Source: Ilyonectria destructans
Taxonomy: Eukaryota > Ascomycota > Sordariomycetes > Hypocreales > Nectriaceae
DNA length: 64,000 bases
Direction: 5' to 3'
Assembly: GCA_020740775.1 (NCBI GenBank)
Contig: JAHEWK010000036.1
Location: 1-64,000 of the forward strand
This document shows, in pieces, positions 21,943-31,792 of the stretch; the stretch's first letter is position 1, and each line of letters begins with the position of its first letter. Below the pieces are notes generated by a model that had not been told where the DNA came from, ran no database searches, and saw only the letters and a program-made list of their open reading frames with translations. Position numbers and translations under genes: made by a program.

Positions 21943-22452
21943 TCAACGGGTAGACAACTCAAGATATTCAACCTCCGCTATTCTCGGAGCACCCAAGGCG
22001 CGGAAGAGCCTCAGAGTCTTTGGTTCCTGATAGTAACAAAGCGCCACTCCGCGATTTCTCAGGTACTTGGTGACCATCTGATAAACGTCATCGCCCTCGG
22101 ATGTGGAAACCTTCACCTCAATCTCCATCAGGTGGTGCGACCGGGCTACAACATCGTCGAACACCGCCTTATATCCTTTGATCCTCAGCTTCCATTTCGT
22201 ATTTAAGTACGGGCCAAATGCGACAATATCCTTCCAGTCAATACTCCGGTAATGCTCAGCGAAGCGGACTTGTTCATCACTCCAGAGGCTCGTCCCACGT
22301 ATAGGGGATAGCTTTGCGCAGGTGTAAGAGGGCTTGTCGCCGTAACGATCCCAAACGCAGTCTGCTGTTTCTGGGACATTCGAAACTGCCTTTGGGAAAC
22401 GGACCTTGATCAAGGAGATCTCTTGACCCTTCCTGGTTTTCGTCCGGAACAT
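21943..22452 (-). CDS. Hypothetical protein, 169 residues
   Basis: An uninterrupted frame, ATG 22452. The middle reads [21 protein letters not shown] and [16 protein letters not shown], the tail [15 protein letters not shown]. The composition looks like real protein, but I do not recognise a family. No upstream exon could be joined with confidence; the 5' flank towards 22,600 is open for a while without a clear start. The 239-bp MITE lies just beyond its stop. Confidence 0.4.
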   Translation of the reverse strand: MFRTKTRKGQEISLIKVRFPKAVSNVPETADCVWDRYGDKPSYTCAKLSPIRGTSLWSDEQVRFAEHYRSIDWKDIVAFGPYLNTKWKLRIKGYKAVFDDVVARSHHLMEIEVKVSTSEGDDVYQMVTKYLRNRGVALCYYQEPKTLRLFRALGAPRIAEVEYLELSTR

Positions 22453-22761
22453 GAGCCCTTGCTGGGCCCCTAGGAGTACAGAGATCGAGGCGCTTGAGGA
22501 TAAACTGGGCCAGAAGGTTGTTGAGGGAAATGGGGGTGGATGGTCTGATGATGGCGTTGAGGGATTGTGAGGCTGATGCTGGCGGGATATCTTTGATCCG
22601 CTGTGGCGTTTGAGGCGTTCTGTATCACCGTAGATGGCATCTACGTTGATAGATAGGGTCTATTTCTATCAATTCAACTTCAGGTCGGCTTAGTAAGTCA
22701 TCTATTCTATCACTGTTGAGGTGGTTGTGGATAGAAGTGGGTAGATGCAGACCCCTGACTC
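22453..22761. other. No gene recognised
   Basis: About 310 bp. It contains short, partly inverted TCTATC/GATAGA words at 22,650-22,735 and leads into the AATCG repeat cluster. Confidence 0.4.
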
Positions 22762-23215
22762 AATCGATTGAACACTCAATCGAATCGCGATCGGGGAGCT
22801 CAACGCCAATCGAGTCGCCCCCAATCGATCAGACCCTCAATCGAATCGCGATTGAATCGATCGTTAAATATAGTGATTACGTAATAGAGGCATAGAATAA
22901 CCAGCTACGATATGTCCATGGCGTGGTCGGTGAAGTCAATCAAGAACGCTGGAACGGGCGGACGAGAGTGCGGCTAGGGAGGCCATTGGGAGATCTATCA
23001 GGGTAGTGGAAGCTCGGGAATCCAGATTGCGAAGAGATTTGCGGAGCCGATAAAACATAAAATTAACTGTGGGTTCTTTCCCCCCCTGGTTCCCGATCAG
23101 CCCGATTCAACGCAATCGACTGAAGGCTCAATCGAATCGGGATCGCGGAAAACCTGATCGAATTGCGATTGAATCGGACTCTCAATCGCCGATCTCAGTC
23201 GCCGACTACCTCGAC
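22762..23215. repeat. AATCG repeat clusters
   Basis: Three related direct copies of an about 32-bp unit start near 22,762, 22,821 and 23,111. The unit begins CAATCGA, then has CTCAATCGAATCG and ends GCGAT or GGGAT. Inverted pieces (GCGATTGAATCG) lie at 22,845 and 23,166. The copies flank an about 250-bp unique middle. This resembles subterminal repeats of a small transposon, but I see no terminal repeat that closes it. Confidence 0.6.
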
Positions 23216-23532
23216 CAGTTGATCTGGGGACCACCCTGCTCGAGGCAAGTTGCATCTCATAGAGCCCGCGATTCACCGTTTCTGGACCTCTCGGATCCAC
23301 ATCCTTGCTACTAGTTCCCCCATGTTTGGGTCGCTTCTTAATTGGTATTGGCTGGTTTCGCTGACTTTATCTCTCCACTCAGCGCGAGAAGTTCGTCTAC
23401 AAGCCCAATATCGGCGACTGTGCCAGAACCGCAGAACTGATTCAGGGCTACAGGCAGACCTTTCTTGCTCGCCTCTGCGAGCAGGCTCGGCGTTATGGTG
23501 ATATGGTCACACACATGAATGAAGTCGCGAAG
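23216..23532. other. No gene recognised
   Basis: About 320 bp between the AATCG repeat clusters and a small palindromic MITE. No convincing coding frame. Confidence 0.4.
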
Positions 23533-23659
23533 CAGTGCTGGATAGACACGCGTGTTGTTTCATACTGTTTCATATGAAACTGAAACTATACTGGCGTCCG
23601 GTTTCATGAAACTGAAACTCACCCCAGTTTCAGTTTCATAGCGTGTCTATCCAGCACTG
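23533..23659. mobile_element. Small palindromic MITE, 127 bp
   Basis: Perfect 19-bp terminal inverted repeats CAGTGCTGGATAGACACGC at both ends. The interior is built from alternating GTTTCAT and ATGAAAC words, so the whole element can fold on itself. The CAGTG start is hAT-like. The flanking 8 bases do not match, so the expected target duplication is not visible. Confidence 0.75.
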
Positions 23660-23807
23660 AACATATGAAGTGACGTCGTCAATTCAGTCCAGAAGCCTCA
23701 ACTATGATGAAGTAGCCGACGGCTGTTGTAAAACTTGGCATTAGACTCCAAGGATCGAGACAGTAACAACCGAGGTTTCGCATTTGTGATAGTCTCTAAG
23801 GAACAAT

Positions 23808-24983
23808 CTAGCCTAGGACCAAGACAAGCCCTTCTCTAAGGCTCTCAATAGTCTTTTTGGGAAGCGGGTCTTTGTTGTCGAAGTTGAATTGCTTCCTCTC
23901 CGCACTGCTCCAGGTGGTAATGTCCAATCCATCACCTCCAATCTTCCTCCTATGTGCCCCTCGGAATGCGTATCCAGGTACCACAGAAGTTCGTTTATAC
24001 TCTGCGAAGGACCTCACCCAACCCCACGGGTCCTTTCCGTTTCCCTTTGGCATCGTGGGTTCGATGTTCTTGGAGACATTCTCAGTGTCGGGAATTGTGA
24101 TGTTTAGTCGGTGCGCGATCGCCTGAAGGTAGAGATCAAAGTTGCCAGCCCAGAATTTGAACAGCTTAGCTTTTAATTGGCGGTTCCCCTGGATTAGGGA
24201 TACATCCCGGAACATGGAGGCCATGGCAATGTACATTGCAATCATCCAGCCAACGTTGTTGCTGTGCGAGTTGCCACTGAGCATCCCATCGCTCTCTAGA
24301 GCCGCCAGCGCTGCGAGCACCATTCTAGCAATCTGAGACGCGGTCTCGCTGATTAGCTGTCCGTCGTCGGCCATAAACATGAGGCTACCGTCGCCCACCC
24401 TCACGAAAATAGCCATGGCCTCGACGACTGACCAAGCCTCTTGCCACTTCTTGTTCTTGAATGCATCGTCAAAGTCCAGTAGCAGGTTCTGCACCACTTC
24501 GAGCGCCCCATAGGCCGCGTGATCGTTAAACGTATACATAGCAAAAAAGTCGGGCGTGCGCAAGTTCATCATATTTGCTGCGCAATGGTTACGCGCAAGT
24601 CCCGCCTTGGAAATTGTGTATGGATGAGATGGGAGCTCGGAGAATTGCTTATTGCATGGGCACGTCCTGCCCTTGTCGCACCGTACCTTGTCTTCAGCAT
24701 CCGCGTTGTCGTCATCCTCTTCTTCGTCCACGTCTCGGATAGGGTTACAAATGCATACAAATGCATATACCTCCTCAGAGTTCCTAGTCGCTTTCATATA
24801 TTCGATGTCCAAATTCTTAGAGCCTGAGACTTTGGCCCAGCGCGTACTCCTATTTTTGAAGCCAGCTTCAAACTGCTCGTCGTTGTCGTTGCGTGGTTCA
24901 TCGCTAGACTTAGCCTTCTTTGCGTTGTTTGGCCTGCCAACAGGGGAGTTGGCAGGTACGAGGGCTTTGCGTTTGGGAGGCAT
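23808..24983 (-). CDS. Hypothetical protein, 391 residues
   Basis: A single long frame. The N-terminus is basic and Pro/Lys-rich (MPPKRKAL, PNNAKKAK). An acidic Asp/Glu tract (DEEEDDDNADAED) precedes a Cys cluster RCDKGRTCPC at about residue 105, and the rest is helical (NHCAANMMNLRTPDFFAMY, LLLDFDDAFKNKKW). I do not recognise a named domain. The long intact frame and protein-like composition support a real gene. It sits just left of a TTA-flanked inverted-repeat element and could be repeat-associated, but nothing shows this directly. Confidence 0.6.
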   Translation of the reverse strand: MPPKRKALVPANSPVGRPNNAKKAKSSDEPRNDNDEQFEAGFKNRSTRWAKVSGSKNLDIEYMKATRNSEEVYAFVCICNPIRDVDEEEDDDNADAEDKVRCDKGRTCPCNKQFSELPSHPYTISKAGLARNHCAANMMNLRTPDFFAMYTFNDHAAYGALEVVQNLLLDFDDAFKNKKWQEAWSVVEAMAIFVRVGDGSLMFMADDGQLISETASQIARMVLAALAALESDGMLSGNSHSNNVGWMIAMYIAMASMFRDVSLIQGNRQLKAKLFKFWAGNFDLYLQAIAHRLNITIPDTENVSKNIEPTMPKGNGKDPWGWVRSFAEYKRTSVVPGYAFRGAHRRKIGGDGLDITTWSSAERKQFNFDNKDPLPKKTIESLREGLVLVLG

Positions 24984-25092
24984 TCTGTAAATCTAATCAG
25001 GCGATGCTGAGTTGAAATTTTCGGGTCGACTCCATGTGACGTGGGGAAACTTTTGAAACAACAGCCATTTGTACAATCACATGAATAATTTA

Positions 25093-25705
25093 CCTCAGGC
25101 ACTCAGACCCACACACTAGCCGAATAAGCGCTACGCGCACGTGATTCTGTGTGTGGGCCTGAGAGATTTTTGGCACAATTTGGTGGCCCATCCCTAATGA
25201 TACATACATTTTGTATGTGTCTCCAGCTGTAAATTATGTATCCCCATCTGTTACGCCGGACCGATTTCAACAAGAGAATTACAACGCGTCATATCACCTT
25301 CAATGCAAGAGAGAACTTCAAAATAGCTATGCACGGAAGATCTATAACGTCTCGGCTACCGATTGAATTGAGTTTCATTTGGATATGATGCTTCGTTGTT
25401 GAGATATCGCGGTCGATGCTGGGCGTGCTGCGCTACTTGCTCTGCGCAGTCGACAATTCGCCCGGAGCTCTGACGAAGGTGGCGGCGTGTTGAAGGCTCG
25501 CTCATAGAACGGATGGACGAAACCGGTGATGTAGATGTTTCCATTGTACGTTTCGGCTTTGTTGAATTGTATATAGGGACGCTGTTATTACGTTGTTCTA
25601 TGATGCTGTTTGTGTCAAAAATCTCTCAGGCCCTCTGGGAGCCATTACCCCTTTAGGGAAGGCGTCGCGCTGTGAAGCGCGCCCAGTGGGTCTGAGTGCC
25701 TGAGG
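25093..25705. mobile_element. Nonautonomous element with TTA target duplication, 613 bp
   Basis: Perfect 20-bp terminal inverted repeats CCTCAGGCACTCAGACCCAC, with a second inverted pair further in (GGGCCTGAGAGATTTTTG). It is flanked on both sides by TTA, a 3-bp duplication as in PIF/Harbinger elements. A 62-residue minus-strand frame (25,544-25,356) inside may be the leftover start of a transposase, but shows no domain. Confidence 0.8.
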
Positions 25706-26271
25706 TTAGCTAACCATAGAAATGATAATCACATTACGCGCTGGTGCCCCATCCCGGTTTTATTACCTTACTGTGCTCCCAACCTTGCCTCCTCCGGCCC
25801 CCGCCCCCCCAACGTGCGCCCTTTATCTCCGCTTGCAACTGCGGGTGATGAATAATGCCCACTTTTAGCCCTTCCGCCCGTCAACCACCTGGAGCGAAGC
25901 CCACAATATACCTTCATTTTCCCTAACCCCTAACCCCTCTTTATGCGCAAGTTTACTAGATTTCCGTTCACGCGATCGATCCCAGCAACCCCATATATGC
26001 CTTAACCGTCCAAGATGCACAAATATTATCCTCCACAAAGCTCAAGCCCCTATGGCCTCAGTACTGGCAAGACCAATCTTGTGCAGAGAGCAAGAAGCAC
26101 AGCAGATTCGGAGTCGGTTAACTCCGACTCTTCCCAGCCAGGTTCGTCCGTTCATCTTTCCGCCCCGATGCGTCCGGTTTTACTGTTAAAATCTCATAAT
26201 CTCTCATCGAACTACGACGAGAGAACTGTATTATTTCTATGTTATAATTTATTAATTCTATATTTATAATT
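25706..26271 (+). other. Mostly noncoding; possible short frame
   Basis: A frame at 26,015-26,269 (84 residues) starts MHKYYPPQSSSPYGL and is Ser-rich, without a recognisable domain; it could be the first exon of a lost gene. At 25,920-25,938 there are two and a half telomere-like CCCTAA units with an extra C, too few to call an array. Confidence 0.3.
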
Positions 26272-27592
26272 TTACGGCACAGGATCTAGACCAGAGCCAC
26301 GACTGCTCACAGAACCCTCTGCACCTGGCCTAGACACCTGGGAAGATTCGGCATAGGCGCCTTGAATCTGCACGGAATAGGGTGCTTCGTCGAGTAACAT
26401 GTCGGTGTCTGCATGACTAAACCCACGTGTTGCCTTTGTTGCCGAAGCCCCTTTTGCGTCCATGACATGCATTTCCACAGTGGTAGTGACCGTTGGCCAA
26501 GCCTTCGATTTGGGGCGTTCTCCTCCATCTTGTGTTTTATTCGCCAATGTAGTATCGCCAGCTCGGGTTGCTCGGGATCTCGTGCCGGTATTGGTATTGT
26601 AGTCGGATCCGTGAGAATGTCCTGATTGCCGAGCGATCTTGGCGATGAGGCTGGCCATGGACATTTCGATGTTGAGTTTGACAATGTAAGCGAGCGGGTG
26701 AAACTGCATGTACCTGAGACGGCAGACGCCACGGTTAAAATCTCCCAAGCGGCAGGATTGACGGGGACATACACAAACGTGTTTTTCAAGCTCATCATAG
26801 AGACAATGAGAACATCCATGCTCAGGGAGAAAACGATGATGAACATGTTGAACTTGACCAGGTTGTCGTATTTGCTTAGTCCCAATTCCACCAGATTCGA
26901 TCGGACGATGCGGATGAAGAGAAAGTTGAGACAAGCATCGACAAGGAGGTAGATGATCTTTTCACAGCGATCCCATATCTCGTTGATGTGTATATACGAC
27001 TCGGAAATTTGTAGCCGGGCGGGAATCCAGATACAGTAGACGGAAATGTTGATAGCGGTGATGAAAGCTGCGACGCCATATTTGACTCGCCAGACGAAAG
27101 TCCGGTCGTGCAAAAGGATTGCACATCGGTTGACAATAATTTGCAGGAGGAACTGAACCTGAAGGGCCCATAAAGTAACTTGAGTGGAAGAGCGATGTTA
27201 GTTTAAGAACAGACCTGGATACCCAAGATGTGTGGGTTAATAGACGTACGGATACAAAAGTAGAAGGCGAAACTGCATGCGATGTTAGAAAGACACAACA
27301 GATGGATGTATTCTCGAGACACTTACCTAGGCTTAACGACGCCCAAAATGTACATGAAGCAAATAATGCCAAACCCAAGACAAACGGAAATCTCGCCCCA
27401 TATCATCCAGATGTATGGGTTGCGCAGCAGAGCAAAACCGCGTCGACGATAGGCGCTGGCGGTCTGCTGGATGGCCGACCATGCCGTCAGCCAGCCGATG
27501 CCCAGGGTGAAGCCCCAGGCAAGAGACGCAATGATCAAGTCATTTGTTGTCACTTCCTCCAGCACAAAGTTGTCAGGGAGCAAGGTGAGCAT
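26272..27592 (-). CDS. Multi-pass integral membrane protein
   Basis: Read from ATG 27592 through about four exons to the stop at 26,272. Exon 1 has TM-like stretches (LIIASLAWGFTLGIGWL, GEISVCLGFGIICFMYIL). The next two supply FYFCIRTSINPHILGIQ and ALQVQFLLQIIVNRCAILL. A long exon holds GVAAFITAINISVYCIW, IIYLLVDACLNFLFI and FNMFIIVFSLSMDVLI. The last splice, at 26,7xx, gives MQFHPLAYIVKLNIEMSMA and a Ser/Thr/Gly-rich cytosolic tail. About seven membrane spans in all. This is a widespread fungal family without a known function. Introns near 27,180-27,330 were placed by frame and GT...AG ends, and the small exons are the least certain part. Confidence 0.65.
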
Positions 27593-28204
27593 GCTGGAAT
27601 GGCCAGCGGCGTATCACGAACAATGAAAGGAATGAGGGCAAGTTGGCGCTGCGGACGGACATGGAAGCTGGCGCAAGAAACGAAAAAAGTAAAGAACAAG
27701 CAGTGTTATAATAGGTAAGAACCAGATCTCGAGGGGTCAGGGGTGATGAGAAGCCTGCTTTTTCGTCTCGCACGTATCATGTACACCGGTCGGACCCTCT
27801 TGGCCCGAATCTCGCGAAGGCGTGCTCCGCAGGTACTCTTTGGGGCTCAAGCCTCCTTCAAGCCCTCCTCAGGCCACTCCATGTGGCTGACTCGCGTGGT
27901 GCAAACACTATTTCTGCCCTACTGCGGTGGCTGCCGCCTTGTCCGTTGTCTGTGTGTGTGACATTATGTGTGTGTCACTCGAGTTTGCCCCTTGTCGCAG
28001 CAGAACGTGGAGACGAAATAGCGGGTCCCCACATCCCGGAGGCTCCATAAGGAAAGCCTGTGTATTGATACAGAGTAGTTGGCATGCACGCATGAGACTG
28101 CAAGACATGGCAAGCCCTAATTTGGTTACCCGACGTGCTAGCCAGTGAATGAATGGGATCTGCACAGCGCTCATCTCACAGCCAAGGGCGCTAGGGGTTC
28201 AGCT
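27593..28204. promoter_or_regulatory. Upstream region of the membrane-protein gene
   Basis: About 610 bp with no convincing gene. A GT-rich stretch (TGTGTGTGTGACATTATGTGTGTGTC) lies at about 27,950-27,975, described here only by its words. Confidence 0.35.
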
Positions 28205-28479
28205 TACGAAGGTTGCCGGTGTATGTTTTGTTAGTTGGCCCCACAGGGCCAGGGCCCCTTGAGAGGTCTTCAGACAGTACGGAGTACGAAAGACGGATTG
28301 ATGAGAGCTGCTGGCATAAGGACCTACAAAAGCTAGCCGGTCAGCCAATAAGAGCACGGCATACACCTTATGTAAGCAGCCAACCGTGCCTCTTAAAGGA
28401 TTTACACTGTAAAATGAGCTATCAAGGGGCCCTGGCCTTGTGGGGCTAACTAACAAAACATATGCCGGCAACCTTCGTA
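28205..28479. mobile_element. MITE with very long inverted repeats, 275 bp
   Basis: Terminal inverted repeats of about 57 bp with a few mismatches, starting TACGAAGGTTGCCGG and running to CCAGGGCCCCTTGA. The arms make up about 40% of the element. The interior is noncoding. Target duplication not certain. Confidence 0.8.
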
Positions 28480-30164
28480 CTTAGAGCACCGCGTAGTTAT
28501 GCTTGGGTACCTCTTTGTGCCCAAAGAGATCTTCATTCACTAACTCGAAGCATAAAGTTCACCGAGGAACGGGTTTCATCACGGGGGGCACCTAATCTGG
28601 CGGCGCCAAACTTGCGTAGCATGGAATTTGCCACTTGTCAGCTTCGTTTTGGTTTGAGCCTGGCTGAAGATGGCTTGTGTCTCTCCATGTGGTAGTGCAC
28701 ACGTTTCTATTCCTGAATCCTTCTGTCGCTTGGGCGTTTTTCAGACCCTTGAACATTTTGTCGACCCTTGGACCCTTGTTTTGTCGTCATGACGCAATTA
28801 CCGATTGACGTAGAACTGGTGATGGATCTCCAGATCCTGGGTTGGGATGGTATGCCAGATCATTGTTGAATCCGATGAACGCATCAATGTGGGTCTCATG
28901 GTCCCTATCTGTCAGGGCAAACCTGGTTACGGGTAACAGACAGACCAGGCTGCAACCAAACCATACTGCAGACCAAGCGGCAGATCCATTGATCACCCGG
29001 ACTCCAAATCTGTCGATCTGGCTCGGGGCCTACCGACACTGTACCATCCGGATTAGCATCCGCATCCCGAGAGCCTAGCACAGGGGGTTTGATACGAGGC
29101 TTGAGTCGCGTCCCAAAACCGCACGGCTTAGCTCATGTGTTCCTCTACACAGCAGCTTCTGCGCATGCATCCTTGGCATCTTCCACGGCGAGAGCCTTTC
29201 CGGGTAGAACTTGAGACCTTATTCATCGCAGAAGTTCGTCAGCAGAACCGCGGTGATTGTGAATGAGGCATTCTAGCCGTTTTGCGAGCCACCATTTCCA
29301 ACACCCCCGTGTATTAGTCAAGTAGCGTCATGACCGGATCTGTGCCACCCTCGAGCCGACATCTTCCCTGCTTTCCGCTGCACAGAAAAACCTCCGATCT
29401 GTTGGATTATCGTTGACACTAGACAAGGGGAGTCATGTCCCCCACAACAGACACCGAGATAAGTTGCGTTGCAGCAAGAGGATCTCGACCGCGTTGATTT
29501 AACATGAGCATGTGGAACGCGTACCCATTTTGCACCACTAGCCTGAACATGGCGCGAACGCCCGAAATATGACATGACAGCACCGGTAGCTGGACCCAAA
29601 AAGCAGTTTAGGGTAGTCAGCGCCGGCACTGAGAGCCGAGCTGCGGACTTGCTGACCACCGTGCCATCTCTAGCCTGGTTGGTATACGACGCCGTGGCTG
29701 ACAGTTGGTGGTTTTAACCACATCAAGCTGTCGATCCGACGCCTCATCACAGGCTCCCACTTGACAGATAGTCGCCAACCGCCCCTGACTCGGAGATGCT
29801 AGCCGAGAGAAGTAGCGAATGGCAATATCGATCCGACCATGACTCGGGTCTTGTGTACTGGTGGGCGCCTCTAATCCGGGGCCCCCGCGGTCGCTCCGCT
29901 CCCTGGGGGGTCACTGACTCGCAAAAGGTGCCCTTGATTCGCAAAATTCCGGTACCTCTGACCAGCGCCAATTTGTTAGGACTGCGAAGTCACTTTATTA
30001 TAAGGATGACCGTGATGATTTTGACCGGGGGAATATCATGTATTTACAAAGAGTGATAAAAGTCAAGTTGACAACTCAATCTTCTTCCTCTTTTGGCACC
30101 GTAAATTCGCCCTGACTAACTTCAATACAGTCTTCAGTTATGATTTCCAAGCCGTCAGCTTCTA
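28480..30164. other. No gene recognised
   Basis: About 1.7 kb with short frames on both strands and no recognisable domain. It has the look of decayed repeat DNA leading into the Tc1/mariner relic. Confidence 0.4.
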
Positions 30165-30585
30165 ATGTCAGCAAGTTGCGCGGTTATCAGCGATAACGGA
30201 GATTCTGACATCGGAGAGACATCTATTTCGCCGTTGTTAACCTCTCAATTTAAGAAGAAGAAGAAGCGTACGTCGAAGGTATGGGATCGTACGCGCTTCG
30301 GAAGGAATCAGATTGTCAGTCGTGTTAGAAGCAGTAACCTGCAGTGGACTTGATGTGGACCTGCCGCCTTACTCTGCAGACATGAACCCTATTGAAGAAG
30401 TTTTTGCAGAGGTAAAGAACTTCGTTAAGAAACCCGGACCCGAGTTGATTGAGCTTTTTAAGAAGGATTTTATGGCTTTCCTTGCAACATGCGTTGAGAT
30501 TGTGGGCAAACGAGACTGCAGTGCCGAGGGCCATTTTCGTCACGCTGGGATCACCATTGAGCAGCCTCTGGAGCAGATGTCATAG
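30165..30585 (+). pseudogene. Tc1/mariner-type transposase, C-terminal relic
   Basis: The frame at 30,313-30,585 reads VDLPPYSADMNPIEEVFAEVKNF, the conserved end of the DDE domain of fungal Tc1-like transposases, where the Glu in NPIEE is the third catalytic residue. It ends with a short tail. The N-terminal DNA-binding part and the first two catalytic Asp residues are missing. The frame at 30,165-30,353 (Lys-rich) is joined only by a frame change. Inactive. Confidence 0.75.
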
Positions 30586-30628
30586 ATTTAAAGTAAGGCA
30601 AAAGGCGGTACACTCTAAAGTACCTCTA

Positions 30629-31075
30629 CTTCATTGGCCCAGCTCCTAATGTCTCCAACCCATGATCTTGCAATCCCAAGTTTAACACCTTGAGCAACAT
30701 AGGAATCAGCATTCTGATCTGCGTAGACGTGTCTTAGATCAAGGCATGCGTCCATCGTGATCCGACAAGCCTCCCGGAAGCCCGCTTTCCAGGTTGGGTC
30801 ATTAATTTGTGCACAGTGCCACTGACAATACGCTCCGGGAGCCTTGTCCCTCGGCTTTGGAATACGAAGATCGTCCGATCGCTTTGTTTGCGCGACATCC
30901 TAAGTCTCTGAACTTGAGCCCAAGTATCCTTACATCAAGGCTTGGTTATATGGCCCAGGTAAAACATTAATGATCTTGATTGGACGCTCGCCTCCGGAGT
31001 CAGAGGTTTTTCGTTTTCGCTTGCGCTCTGCACTCTCCCGCTCCTTGGCATAGATGGTGGCACATCCTGATGTGT
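30629..31075 (-). pseudogene. Unidentified gene fragment, last exon(s)
   Basis: A minus-strand frame from about 30,900 to the stop at 30,629 reads RIPKPRDKAPGAYCQWHC, FREACRITMDACLDLRHVY and ends SWANEVEVL. It looks like genuine protein and is preceded by a possible splice acceptor (CTTAG). Upstream on the same strand (about 31,060-30,950) a basic stretch ERKRKRKTSDSGGERPIKI could be an earlier exon, but the visible donor does not keep the frame. No ATG is found. I do not recognise the family. Confidence 0.35.
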
Positions 31076-31162
31076 GTCTAGCTGATTGCCTTCCTCAGCG
31101 TATTGTACATATTCAATTTAATTCATCACTGGCAGTTTTTCCTAACACCCTCTGGAGCTTCT

Positions 31163-31792
31163 TTATAATTGCAACATGAATATTAACCCGGCCCCTGCAG
31201 CAGCTATGATGGACACAGCCAACTTCCCAGCGCCACCGGTAGCGGAGTCGGTGGACGACGACGCACCACTCGTGGAAGTAGATTTAGAAACTCCAGTCGT
31301 GGCTGGCTTTGTAGCCTCGACCTGAATGTCTGAGACTATGGCCGTGGCCGAGGCCACGTACGAAGTGGATGTGAAAGAGCATTGCGACATGATCTTATCG
31401 ACATCTATTACTTGACTGTTAGCTATCTACATGTAGCCATACTCGAGCGTGCTATTTTAGGAGTCCATACCTTCTGTCGACTGGCTATTTTGGGACATGC
31501 AGCTCGCGCAGAGCGCCATCACGACAGCAACGTCGAAGCTGGTATTCGTACAAATACAGTTTGCCTCGATAGCCTCTTCATCAGACTCGTCGCTTTCGCG
31601 GAGGCGCAATTTCCTTCTTTTGTCATTATCGTTGTCGGCCTCGTTGGGGTCGATATCGCATGTATTGGTAAGATCGACAATAGGCTGGCAGATAGTCGTG
31701 CATGCCGATGGTACATCGTCTGCACGGAGCTCTTCTGCCAAGACAGCAGGAATGACTGCAGCCAGGCCAGCGAGAAAAAATGTGGGATGCAT
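31163..31792 (-). CDS. Secreted GPI-anchored Cys-rich protein
   Basis: Exons 31,792-31,471 and 31,404-31,163, intron 66 bp; 187 residues. A signal peptide (MHPTFFLAGLAAVIPAVLAEE) is followed by a Cys-containing region: ACTTICQPIVDLTNTCDID, then CICTNTSF and ALCASCM. A Ser/Thr-rich stalk (SKSTSTSGASSS) and a C-terminal hydrophobic tail (LAVSIIAAAGAGLIFMLQL) follow, typical of a GPI-attachment signal. Cysteine order is reminiscent of small fungal cell-surface proteins near the CFEM group, but I do not claim CFEM. Expected to sit on the plasma membrane or wall. Confidence 0.75.

Noticed and set aside
25920..25938. Telomere repeat array
   Set aside because: Only two and a half CCCTAA-like units with an extra C; too short for an array.
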